Origin: Viridibacillus sp050279675
GTDB taxonomy: Bacteria > Bacillota > Bacilli > Bacillales_A > Planococcaceae
Direction: 5' to 3'
DNA length: 64,000 nucleotides
Assembly: GCF_050279675.1 (NCBI RefSeq)
Contig: NZ_JBNNUK010000003.1
Location: 186,001 to 250,000 of the forward strand
Positions 43,296 through 52,500 of this stretch are shown piece after piece. Both the position numbers and the translations under genes were made by a program. Under the pieces are notes generated by a model. It saw only the letters and a program-made list of their open reading frames with translations, was not told the DNA's origin and searched no databases. The first letter of the stretch is position 1; each line of letters starts with the position of its first letter.

Positions 43296-44381
43296 TTATG
43301 CGTGTATTTCGTAAGATTTCATGAACTTTTGTATTGATTCGTAGAATTCATCGAATTGTGGAATGCTCATTTGTTGTTGAGCATCCGATAATGCTACTGC
43401 TGGATCTGGATGAACTTCTGCCATGACACCATCTGCTCCAATAGCAATGGCTGCTTTAGCACATGGTAATAGTAAATCACGACGACCAGTTGAGTGCGTT
43501 ACATCTACAAATACTGGTAAATGTGTTTCTTGTTTTAAAATTGGAACAGCTGAAATATCTAATGTGTTACGTGTCGCTTTTTCATATGTGCGAATACCAC
43601 GTTCACAAAGAATAATTTGATCATTACCTTTTGAGATAATGTATTCTGCGGCATTGATGAATTCATCAATTGTTGCTGCTAAACCACGTTTTAAAAGTAC
43701 AGGTTTATTTGTCGCTCCCGCTGCTTTTAATAATTCGAAGTTTTGCATATTACGTGCACCGATTTGGATAACATCGATATGATCTAGTGCTTCATCCAAA
43801 TGTGATGGTGTAACAATTTCAGAAACTACAGCTAAACCGAATTCCTTTGAAATTTGTTTTAAAATTTTCAAACCTTCAAGACCTAGACCTTGGAAGTCAT
43901 ATGGAGATGTACGTGGTTTGTAAGCTCCACCACGAATCATTTTCAGACCTTTTGATTGAATTGATGCAGCAACTGCTGCTACTTGTTCGTATGATTCAAC
44001 CGCACATGGACCAAATACGAATGTTGGTTCTCCAGATCCAATTGCTTCTCCGTTAATATTCACAATTGTATCCTCTGGTTTACGTTTACGAGATACTAAT
44101 AATTCTTTTTTATGATCTGTTTCTTGTAATTTTAATGCTGATTTAAAGATTTCTTTGAAAATATGTTCAATTGTACCTTGACTAAGTGGACCTTCATGAT
44201 TTTCTTTCAAAAGGTTCAACATATGTCTCTCACGAAGAGGATCATAACGATTAACACCTTGTTTTTCTTTAATCTTTCCAATTTCTTGTACGACTTCTGC
44301 ACGTTCGTTAATTAAACTTAAAATTTCAAGGTTTAATGCGTCTACGCGGTCACGTAATTGCTCTAAATTTTGATGACTCAT
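43296..44381 (-). CDS. aroA: Bifunctional chorismate mutase / DAHP synthase
   Basis: The first enzyme of the shikimate pathway. An AroQ-type chorismate mutase domain (about residues 1-90, with RVDALNLEILSLINERAEVV) is fused to a class I-beta DAHP synthase with GPCAVES, RGGAYKPRTSPY and DVTHSTGRRD. The mutase part mediates feedback inhibition by chorismate or prephenate in Bacillus. The ATG at 44381 follows GAGGAG by seven bases, giving 361 residues. It sits upstream of ccpA as in B. subtilis, but with a terminator between them. The symbol follows Bacillus usage; it is not EPSP synthase. Confidence 0.96.
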   Translation of the reverse strand: MSHQNLEQLRDRVDALNLEILSLINERAEVVQEIGKIKEKQGVNRYDPLRERHMLNLLKENHEGPLSQGTIEHIFKEIFKSALKLQETDHKKELLVSRKRKPEDTIVNINGEAIGSGEPTFVFGPCAVESYEQVAAVAASIQSKGLKMIRGGAYKPRTSPYDFQGLGLEGLKILKQISKEFGLAVVSEIVTPSHLDEALDHIDVIQIGARNMQNFELLKAAGATNKPVLLKRGLAATIDEFINAAEYIISKGNDQIILCERGIRTYEKATRNTLDISAVPILKQETHLPVFVDVTHSTGRRDLLLPCAKAAIAIGADGVMAEVHPDPAVALSDAQQQMSIPQFDEFYESIQKFMKSYEIHA

Positions 44382-44559
44382 TGCGTTTCTCCTCACTTCC
44401 TCGTATCAGGTACTTTCAGTAGACTGAAAACTGTGATACATTTTTAGATAATATGAATATTATAATCAATGTTTTTAAAAAAGTCACGCAAAATTTCTTT
44501 AACGCTTCAACGCGGCGAAGTATATTGTTTTAAATGAACATGAAAGGACGTGGCAAAAC

Positions 44560-46722
44560 GTGATGTCTAAGCTATTTGCATTAGATATAGGTACACGCTC
44601 TGTAGTCGGAATTATTATAGAAGAACAAGGTGAAAATTTCCACGTTGTCGATTTAATGATTGAAGAACACAAGGAACGTGCCATGGTAGATGGCCAAATA
44701 CATAATGTATTACATGTAGCAACTTTAATAGAGAAAATTAAAACTCAACTTGAAGAGAAACACGGCCCTCTTCATAAAGTAAGTGTTGCTGCTGCCGGTC
44801 GAGCTTTAAAAACTGAACAAGCTGCTGTCACGATAAATATAAAAAATCGGATTGCTTTCACTGAAGATGACATCAGCCGTTTAGAATTAGCTGCTGTTCA
44901 ACAAGCCCAGCAACAATTATTACAAAATAAAGAAGAAAAAAATAATACTAGTCATTATTATTGTGTTGGCTATTCAGTTTTATACTACCGTTTAGACCAA
45001 GAAGAAATTGGCAGTTTAATTGACCAACAAGGCGAGGAAGCTTCAGTTGAAGTAATTGCTACCTTCTTACCAAGAGTCGTCGTAGAATCGCTGTTAGCGG
45101 CTCTTAAACGTGCAAATTTAGAGATGGAAGCATTAACCCTTGAACCAATCGCAGCCATCAATGCGTTAATTCCTCCTACAATGCGCCGTTTAAATGTCGC
45201 TCTAGTGGATATAGGTGCAGGTACGTCGGATATAGCCATTACAGATAAAAGTACAGTTGTAGCTTATGGAATGGTACCTACAGCTGGTGATGAAATTACA
45301 GAGGCGTTAAGTGACCATTACTTACTGGACTTCCCTGTTGCTGAAAAAGCAAAAAAAGAAATGGCTACGCAAGATGAGATTAATATTCAAGATATATTAG
45401 GCTTCGACCAGTTTTACCCTCGTTCTGAAATTATGGAAAAATTACGTCCAGCAGTCGTACAACTTGCTACAGCAATTGGCACTGAAATTTTACGATTAAA
45501 TAATCAAATTGCGCCAAAAGCTGTTTTACTAGTAGGTGGTGGCAGTTTAACACCGGATTTACCACTGGAACTTTGCAGAGTTTTAGAGTTACCAGAAAAT
45601 CGGGTAGCAGTTCGAGGAATTGATGCCATTCAACAACTCACAAGGGAGGACCATGTGCCTGCCTCTCCTGAGCTTGTAACACCAATTGGTATTGCCATTG
45701 CCGCAAAACGAGCACCAATAAAATATATGACCGTTGAAGTTAATAAACAAATTATCCGTCTATTTGAATTAAAAGAGATGACGGTGTCAGACGCATTACT
45801 TGCAGCCAATGTTTTAGCTACAAAATTATACGGTAAACCAGGTTTAGCTCTATCAATTAAAGTAAACGATCAGGACATCTTTATACCTGGCAGTCATGGC
45901 AGTCCAACTGAAATTTTCGTCAACGGTAATGAAGCAAACACCAAACACCTCATCCAAAATGGTGATATCATCGAGTTAAAAGAAGGCGAAAATGGAGCGC
46001 CTGCTCAAGCTTCGGTGAAAGATATATTAGATGATACCGGTATTAAAAAAGTATACATCCAAGATTTAACATACGAAATACAACCGAAAGTCACGGTAAA
46101 CGGCCAAACGGTCTCCTCGGATACACAATTGAAAGATCGTGACATTGTTTCTATTAAAACTGCCGATACCGTAGAAGAAATTTTACATTGGACTAACAAT
46201 CAAGCCCTTATAAAACGATTAACACCATTTACAATCTATATTGATAACAAGCCTGTAAGTTTATTAGAATTCACAAGTAGTTTAACACTTAACAGTATTC
46301 CGACAAAACTTCATTATGCTATGAAAAACAATGATCGCTTAACTATCAAATTGACCGAATTGCCGACAGTTGAACTAATCTCTAAGCGCCTTAACATGCA
46401 ATTAGAGGACCACATAATCGTTACATTCCAAGATGAAACGTTAGAAATGATTAAAACTTGCATGGCTGTTTATATAAATGGAGAAATTGCTAATAAATCC
46501 GATGTCATACCAAATGGCGCAAAAATTCAATTTGTCACAAAAGATACTAGTAACTGGATTTACCAAGATGTATTCCGTTTTTCCAATTGGCAATTACCTA
46601 CAGATTTCAAAGGCTCATTTTCAATATTACGTAATGAAAAACCTTCAAAATTCGATGCAGAAATCTTCGGTGGCGATCGACTTTCTATTACATTAAATAA
46701 AATAGAGCAAGAAATCTTATAA
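44560..46722 (+). CDS. FtsA/PilM-like actin-fold ATPase with long beta-rich C-terminal tail
   Basis: Residues 1 to about 375 carry the actin-superfamily ATP motifs: phosphate-1 ALDIGTRSVVGI, phosphate-2 VDIGAGTSDIAI and adenosine VGGGSLTPD. This part resembles FtsA, but the protein is 720 residues against about 440 for FtsA, and it ends without the usual membrane-binding helix. The tail (about 385-720) repeats a motif of the form hxVNG...L..GD.h.h at about 430-485, 506-537, 555-603 and 636-662, suggesting serial beta-grasp-like modules. It is monocistronic. The start is GTG or the ATG right after it; AAAGGA upstream is closer to the GTG. Function unknown; a scaffold or partner in cell-envelope work is a guess. 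Confidence 0.8.
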   Translation: MMSKLFALDIGTRSVVGIIIEEQGENFHVVDLMIEEHKERAMVDGQIHNVLHVATLIEKIKTQLEEKHGPLHKVSVAAAGRALKTEQAAVTINIKNRIAFTEDDISRLELAAVQQAQQQLLQNKEEKNNTSHYYCVGYSVLYYRLDQEEIGSLIDQQGEEASVEVIATFLPRVVVESLLAALKRANLEMEALTLEPIAAINALIPPTMRRLNVALVDIGAGTSDIAITDKSTVVAYGMVPTAGDEITEALSDHYLLDFPVAEKAKKEMATQDEINIQDILGFDQFYPRSEIMEKLRPAVVQLATAIGTEILRLNNQIAPKAVLLVGGGSLTPDLPLELCRVLELPENRVAVRGIDAIQQLTREDHVPASPELVTPIGIAIAAKRAPIKYMTVEVNKQIIRLFELKEMTVSDALLAANVLATKLYGKPGLALSIKVNDQDIFIPGSHGSPTEIFVNGNEANTKHLIQNGDIIELKEGENGAPAQASVKDILDDTGIKKVYIQDLTYEIQPKVTVNGQTVSSDTQLKDRDIVSIKTADTVEEILHWTNNQALIKRLTPFTIYIDNKPVSLLEFTSSLTLNSIPTKLHYAMKNNDRLTIKLTELPTVELISKRLNMQLEDHIIVTFQDETLEMIKTCMAVYINGEIANKSDVIPNGAKIQFVTKDTSNWIYQDVFRFSNWQLPTDFKGSFSILRNEKPSKFDAEIFGGDRLSITLNKIEQEIL

Positions 46723-46730
46723 AAAACGAA

Positions 46731-46778
46731 AAAAAGCTATCTCAAATGTTCTAATAACGAACTTTGAGATAGCTTTTT
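46731..46778. terminator. Bidirectional terminator after the FtsA-like gene
   Basis: AAAAAGCTATCTCAAA (46731-46746) pairs perfectly with TTTGAGATAGCTTTTT (46763-46778); it also ends the convergent ytxGH unit. Confidence 0.92.
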
Positions 46779-46794
46779 ACTTATTACTACATTA

Positions 46795-47385
46795 TCAGTT
46801 TTTTGACGCTTCAGCTTTTGCTTCTTTCGTTACAGACTCGACTACTTCTACTGCTTCTTCAAGAGCCAAACTTACAGCCGTCGGCTCATTAGTTTCTGCT
46901 TCATATTCTGCAATCGTTTTTTCCATTGTTTCCATGATATCTATCGGCTCTTCACCTTCAGAAGAAGCCGTTCCATCGTCCAATGGCTGAGTTGTTTTAG
47001 ATTTGATTGATTTTACTTTATCAACTAGTTGACCTGATTGTTCTTGTAGCGTTTTTGAAATTTGAGCAGATTTTTCCTTTGCAGTGGAAGAAAGCTCAAT
47101 ACTTTTCACTTTGATTTGGCTCGCTTGTGTTGCAACATCTTCACGCAATTCTTTACCTGTTTTAGGAGCTAAAAATAACGCTGCAGCAGCCCCAACAATA
47201 CCACCTACAAATGCACCGATCACAAAATCTTTTACATTTACATTGGATTCGTCATAGAGAGATTCAGTTTTATGTTCATAAGGTTGTGGTAAGTAAGCAT
47301 TCACTTCCGAACCCTCAATTCCTTGGTTCCCATAAACATCATAATTATTTCTCACATCATTGTAATTCGGTTTTTGTTCTGACAT
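46795..47385 (-). CDS. ytxH: YtxH family protein
   Basis: A 196-residue protein with the YtxH core: a glycine/alanine-rich membrane segment GAFVGGIVGAAAALFLAPKTGKELR at about 57-81, followed by a helical, charged tail. YtxH relatives are general-stress proteins in B. subtilis with no defined activity. The acidic C-terminus is longer than in B. subtilis YtxH. GGGAGG is eight bases before the ATG. It is co-transcribed with ytxG; the third gene of the B. subtilis trio, ytxJ, is absent. Confidence 0.9.
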   Translation of the reverse strand: MSEQKPNYNDVRNNYDVYGNQGIEGSEVNAYLPQPYEHKTESLYDESNVNVKDFVIGAFVGGIVGAAAALFLAPKTGKELREDVATQASQIKVKSIELSSTAKEKSAQISKTLQEQSGQLVDKVKSIKSKTTQPLDDGTASSEGEEPIDIMETMEKTIAEYEAETNEPTAVSLALEEAVEVVESVTKEAKAEASKN

Positions 47386-47405
47386 ACCTAGCGCCTCCCA
47401 AAGTC

Positions 47406-47879
47406 TTATTTTCTTCTTTTTCGCTTACCAGTTTCATCTAGTGTATTCACCGAAACTGTTTCACTGTTTGCTTTACGCTCTTTCATCTTACCACGTATTC
47501 CCATAAAAGCGTTACTCCATTGAATAACTTGAGCGATTTGATCACTATTTTTCGAAACGTTTGAATAAATAGAAGATGTCACTTGTTGCACTGAATTATT
47601 CAATCCATTTACTGAATCGCCAAAACCTTTAACAGCTTGAACTACGGTATTCAGTTGTTGAGATTTATCCTGAATATCCTCTGCCAAACTATTTGTTTTT
47701 TCTAACAAGCTTGTTGTCTCACGTGTAATCCCTTGCATTTGACCTTCAATTCCAGCCATCGTATTCGCTACATTATTTAACGTCGTTTTCAACGAATTTA
47801 ATGTCATTGTTAAACCAATACATAAAACAAGGAACCCAACAGCCGCAACTAGTGCTGCTATATACAAAATAACTATCAT
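47406..47879 (-). CDS. ytxG: YtxG-like DUF948 protein
   Basis: A 157-residue protein with an N-terminal membrane helix (about 3-24), then a heptad-rich helical region of DUF948 type, resembling the signalling domain of chemoreceptors without methylation sites, and a basic end (GKRKRRK). AGGAGGG precedes the ATG. It is the first gene of ytxGH. Confidence 0.9.
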   Translation of the reverse strand: MIVILYIAALVAAVGFLVLCIGLTMTLNSLKTTLNNVANTMAGIEGQMQGITRETTSLLEKTNSLAEDIQDKSQQLNTVVQAVKGFGDSVNGLNNSVQQVTSSIYSNVSKNSDQIAQVIQWSNAFMGIRGKMKERKANSETVSVNTLDETGKRKRRK

Positions 47880-47908
47880 CTTACACCCTCCTAACTATAT
47901 ACATTTAA

Positions 47909-47935
47909 GTTCCCACAAAATGAATGTATTTAAAC
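47909..47935 (-). promoter_or_regulatory. Possible sigma-B promoter of ytxGH
   Basis: On the minus strand GTTTAA (47930-47935) is followed after 15 bases by GGGAAC (47909-47914), similar to the sigma-B pattern GTTTAA-N12-15-GGGTAT. ytxGHJ is sigma-B dependent in B. subtilis; whether this organism has sigma-B cannot be seen here. Confidence 0.4.
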
Positions 47936-48021
47936 ATTACATATTACAATACATTCAACAAAACATTGCTAAATCCTGCTAATCATCATCACTATACTAC
48001 AAAAATAAAGAATTTTCCATT

Positions 48022-48062
48022 AAAAAAACAGCTCAGCCTCTAGAAGAGGTTAAACTGTTTTT
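48022..48062 (-). terminator. Terminator of murC
   Basis: AAACAG..CCTC and GAGG..CTGTTT pair imperfectly on the minus strand, followed by a T run. Confidence 0.8.
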
Positions 48063-48081
48063 TTATATATTTTTGCTTGTA

Positions 48082-49392
48082 TTATGCTTTTTCTGCTAAT
48101 AAAAGTGTTTCAAATGCTTCTTGGAATTTATGCACATCGCCTGCACCCATAAACAAGAATACAGAATCTTTATGCTCTATTAAAGAAGGAATATTTTCTA
48201 ACTTCAATAATTCACTGCCTTCAATTAGATCTACTAAATCTTGTATAGACAGAGCACCTGATTTTTCACGCGCAGAGCTGAAAATATCACAAAGATAAAC
48301 ACTATCTGCTTCACTTAAACTATCCGCAAAATCTTGTAAAAAAGCTTGCGTACGTGTAAATGTATGTGGTTGGAAAATAGCTACAACTTCGCGCTTCGGG
48401 TATTTTTGTCGTGCAGATTGAATCGTCGCTCTAATCTCTGTTGGATGGTGAGCATAATCATCAATTAATGTACGTGCGCCAATTGCTGTCTCAGTAAAAC
48501 GACGTTTAACACCATCATAAGTACTTAGACGAGCTTGAATCGTTTCAGCTGGAACTCCTTCATAATGACATAAAGAAATCACTGCAAGTGTATTTAAGAC
48601 ATTATGATCTCCAAACATTGGAATATGGAATTTACTATAGAATTCGTTGCGTACGAAAACATCGAAGGTAGAACCTTCAGTTGTTTTTTCTACATTACGC
48701 GCTTCAAAATCATTTTCAGAACCCAAACCGTAAAATACGACTGGTACATTAGCTTGAATTTTTTGTAAGTGTTCATCATCACCGCAAGCAATAATAGCTT
48801 TTTTCACTTGTAATGCCATCGATTGAAACGCATCAAACACATCTTCTATATCTTTATAATAGTCAGGGTGATCAAAATCAATATTCGTCATCACTGCATA
48901 ATCTGGGTGATACGCTAAGAAATGACGGCGATATTCGCATGCTTCCATTACGAAGTTTTGAGCATCTACTGCCCCGCCACCAGTACCATCACCAATTAAA
49001 AACGAAGTCGGCTTGTCTCCTTCTAACACATGAGACATTAAACCTGTTGTTGAAGTTTTACCATGGGCTCCTGTAATAGCGACTGATGTATATTGTTCTA
49101 AATATTCCCCTAGGAATGTATGATAACGAATTACTTCTACACCGATTTCACGGGCTTTTACTAACTCTGGGTGCTCGTCCGTAAAAGCATTACCCGCAAT
49201 TACAATCATTCCTGGTTGAATGTTGTTCTCATCGAAAGGCAAGATAGTAATATTGCGCTCTCTTAAAGGATCTTCTGTAAAAAAGTATGTTTCGATATCG
49301 GAACCTTGAACCGTCTCACCTGAATCAAATAGAATTTGTGCAAGTGAACTCATTCCTGATCCTTTAATTCCTGTAAAATGATAAACTGTCAT
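48082..49392 (-). CDS. murC: UDP-N-acetylmuramate-L-alanine ligase
   Basis: Adds L-alanine to UDP-MurNAc, the first amino acid of the peptidoglycan stem. The N-terminal FTGIKGSGMSSLA loop, the ATP-binding GAHGKTSTT near residue 108 and the Mur-ligase DDYAHHPTEI motif are present. The 436-residue length is normal. GGGAGG precedes the ATG. It lies downstream of sftA but has its own extended -10 promoter. Confidence 0.97.
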   Translation of the reverse strand: MTVYHFTGIKGSGMSSLAQILFDSGETVQGSDIETYFFTEDPLRERNITILPFDENNIQPGMIVIAGNAFTDEHPELVKAREIGVEVIRYHTFLGEYLEQYTSVAITGAHGKTSTTGLMSHVLEGDKPTSFLIGDGTGGGAVDAQNFVMEACEYRRHFLAYHPDYAVMTNIDFDHPDYYKDIEDVFDAFQSMALQVKKAIIACGDDEHLQKIQANVPVVFYGLGSENDFEARNVEKTTEGSTFDVFVRNEFYSKFHIPMFGDHNVLNTLAVISLCHYEGVPAETIQARLSTYDGVKRRFTETAIGARTLIDDYAHHPTEIRATIQSARQKYPKREVVAIFQPHTFTRTQAFLQDFADSLSEADSVYLCDIFSSAREKSGALSIQDLVDLIEGSELLKLENIPSLIEHKDSVFLFMGAGDVHKFQEAFETLLLAEKA

Positions 49393-49453
49393 GTTGAAAC
49401 CTCCCGGGAAAGTTTCCTTACCCTTGATTAATCAAATCTTTAAAACATATTAC

Positions 49454-49482
49454 ATTATAGCATGGATTACTACACTTCTAAA
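49454..49482 (-). promoter_or_regulatory. murC promoter
   Basis: On the minus strand TTTAGA (49477-49482), 17 bases, TATAAT (49454-49459) preceded by TGC, an extended -10 element. Confidence 0.65.
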
Positions 49483-49548
49483 ATAAACGATAATTCCCAC
49501 TCTTTCACTTTTATTATTTAGAATAATAAGACATTAGTCATAAATAAT

Positions 49549-52500
49549 TTACATTTCATCATATCCGTTATTAAAGAGATTCTCTAAATCTTGTGTTTTC
49601 AAAAAGACATCACGTGGTTTTGTACCCTTTGACTCGGATATAAATCCTTGAGCCTCCATCATGTCTACTAATCTGGCTGCGCGATTATAACCGATATGGA
49701 ATTTTCTTTGTAAAGAAGATGTCGAAACTGTACCTTGCTCACAAATATGACGGCATGCCTCTTCAAATAACTCATCTTGTTCCTCAACGGCCTCAGCTTT
49801 TCTCAACAATTCTTCTTGTTCAAAAATATATTCCGGTTCACCTAGTGATCGCATATAGTCTGTCACAGCTTCTATTTCTTCATCCGTTACGAATGTACCT
49901 TGCACACGAATAGGCCCAGACATTCCATTACCTAAGTACAGCATATCACCACGACCTAATAATCGTTCCGCACCTTGGCTATCTAATATTGTACGTGAAT
50001 CAATTTGAGATGATACAGAGAAAGCAATACGCGTCGGAATATTAGACTTAATTAGCCCTGTAATAACATCGACTGATGGACGTTGAGTTGCAAGTACTAA
50101 ATGAATTCCACAAGCTCTTGCTTTTTGAGCAATTCTACAAATAGCCTCTTCCACATCAGTAGGAGCCATCATCATTAAATCTGCTAATTCATCAATGACA
50201 ATCACTAAATATGGCATTTTCAATGAAAATTTACGTTCTTCTTCAACCATGGCATTGTATCGAGTAATATCTCGCGCGCCAACATGTGCGAATAACTGAT
50301 AACGTCTTTCCATTTCCTCTACAGCCCATTTTAAAGCTGCAGTAGCTGCCTTGACATCGGTAATCACCGGGCTCACTAAATGAGGAATATGATTAAATGC
50401 AGCCAATTCCACCATTTTAGGGTCAATTAATAGCAGTTTCACATCTTGTGGGCTAGCTTTCAATAATAGACTAACCAAAATTGAGTTAATGCAAACAGAT
50501 TTACCAGATCCAGTTGCCCCTGCAATTAATCCATGAGGCATTTTACGAAGATCAAGCGTTACCGGTTTTCCTGTTAAATCTAAACCCAAAGCAGCTTCAA
50601 GAGGCGAATCTGAATCAATAAATAACTGGTCACCAACAATCTCAGAAATACGCACTGGTCGTGATTTTTGGTTTGGAATTTCAATTCCGATTGAGCTCTT
50701 ACCTGGAATCGGCGCTTGAATACGTATATCCCTAGCAGCAAGAGCCAGTTTCAGATCATCTGCTAAATTACGTATTTTACTCACCTTGGTACCATGACCA
50801 ACCGTAATTTCAAATTGCGTTACTGCAGGTCCTTGCACGATTTGAACAATCTCTCCTTTTACTTGAAAATAAGAGAGTGCTTCAATTAGTTTCTCACCTT
50901 GCATATCCATCCATTCAAAATCCTCTGTCTTTTCCTCTGGTGACTCTAAATATTTTAGAGATTCATCAAGGTTTTCGTTAATACGTGATGGCATAGGCTC
51001 TTCAATTTCTGGTTCGATAACTGGCTCAACTGTTGTCGCCGCAACTTCTTGATTATCAGACACCGTAAAAGATTCTAACATGGGTTGTTGTACAGGGTTC
51101 TCAGTAAAAATCGTCCCAATAGGTTGCTCTATTGCGACCAAAGGAAGTACAGTTTCTTCTACATTCATATTAAATAATTGCTTAGTCTTTGCTTCTCTCA
51201 GTACCCATTTTTCTTTATCTGTTTTTAACATGAGAACATTAAAAGGAAGTTTACTTTCTTCTTTTTTTATTGGCTCTTGGTACCCTTCCTCTTTTGAAGA
51301 TGGTTCCTCTATCTGTTCTACATTATCAGATGGCTTTATAGTTGCTCCTATGATTACATCTTCTGATTTTAAAAGCTCATCTTCAGGCTCTTCTGCTCGG
51401 CGAATAAGTCCTTCGATAATGGCAGGTTTTTCTTCTATAGTAATCTCCTCTATGGAAGTTTGTGCCTGCCCAACTAATTTTACTTCTAGATTTTGTTCTA
51501 CAATTTCATCCTGCTCTTTAATTGCAACAGATATTAGCTGTTGCTGGATTGGCTCTTCCACATAATGAGAAGTGGTTGGAGAGGCAATTTCTTCACAATC
51601 ACTATATTGATCATTTACCTTTTCCATTCTTATAGTGGATTCAGTTATATCCTCTTCAATAGCAACTTCGAGAGGCTGTTCTTCAAATGTTTCAGTAATA
51701 ACTTGAGCTTCCTCTGCTTTTGTTTCAACAACAGCTTGGACCTCTTCGGCTTCTATTTTTACAGTTGCTTGGCCTTCTTCTACTTCTCTTTCTACAGTTG
51801 CTTGAACTTCTTCTATTTCTGTTTCTACAGTTGCTTGGCCTTCTTCTACTTCTGCGTCTACAGTTGCTTGGCCTTCTTCTACTTCTGCGTCTACAGTTGC
51901 TTGGCCTTCTTCTACTTCTCTTTTTACAGTTGCTTGAACTTCCTCTACTTCTGTTTCTACAGTTGCTTGAACTTCCTCTACTTCTGTTTCTACAGTTGCT
52001 TGAACTTCTTCTACTTCTGTTTCTACAGTTGCTTGAACTTCTTCTACTTCTGTTTCTACAGTTGCTTGGCCTTCTTCTACTTCTGTTTCTACAGTTGCTT
52101 GAACTTCCTCTACTTCTGTTTCTACAGTTGCTTGAACTTCTTCTACTTCTGTTTCTACAGTTGCTTGAACTTCCTCTACTTCTGTTTCTACAGTTGCTTG
52201 AACTTCCTCTACTTCTGTTTCTACAGTTGCTTGGCCTTCTTCTACTTCTGTTTCTACAATAGCTTGGGCTGCATTCATTTCTGTTTCAGTAATAACTTGA
52301 GTTTCCTCTAGCTTTGTTTCTACAATGGCATGTTCTTCTATAGCAGCAGTGTGTAGTGACTCCATTACTTCTACAGTAGCCTGTTGCGTTACTTCTAAAT
52401 GATTTTCAATCTGTTTTAGTTCATTGGATTCATGGCCCTCTAGCTGGTCATGAATAGAACGCATAGGTGGCTTTTGAAAACCATAAACGGGTGAAGGTAC

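Noticed and set aside
51682..52308. CRISPR-like regular repeats
   Set aside because: Units are contiguous with no unique spacers and keep a protein frame.
51541..52311. Two long plus-strand ORFs of Phe/Tyr/Cys/Leu-rich low-complexity protein
   Set aside because: They are antisense images of the 33-bp sftA repeats; no ribosome site, and composition is dictated by the repeat.
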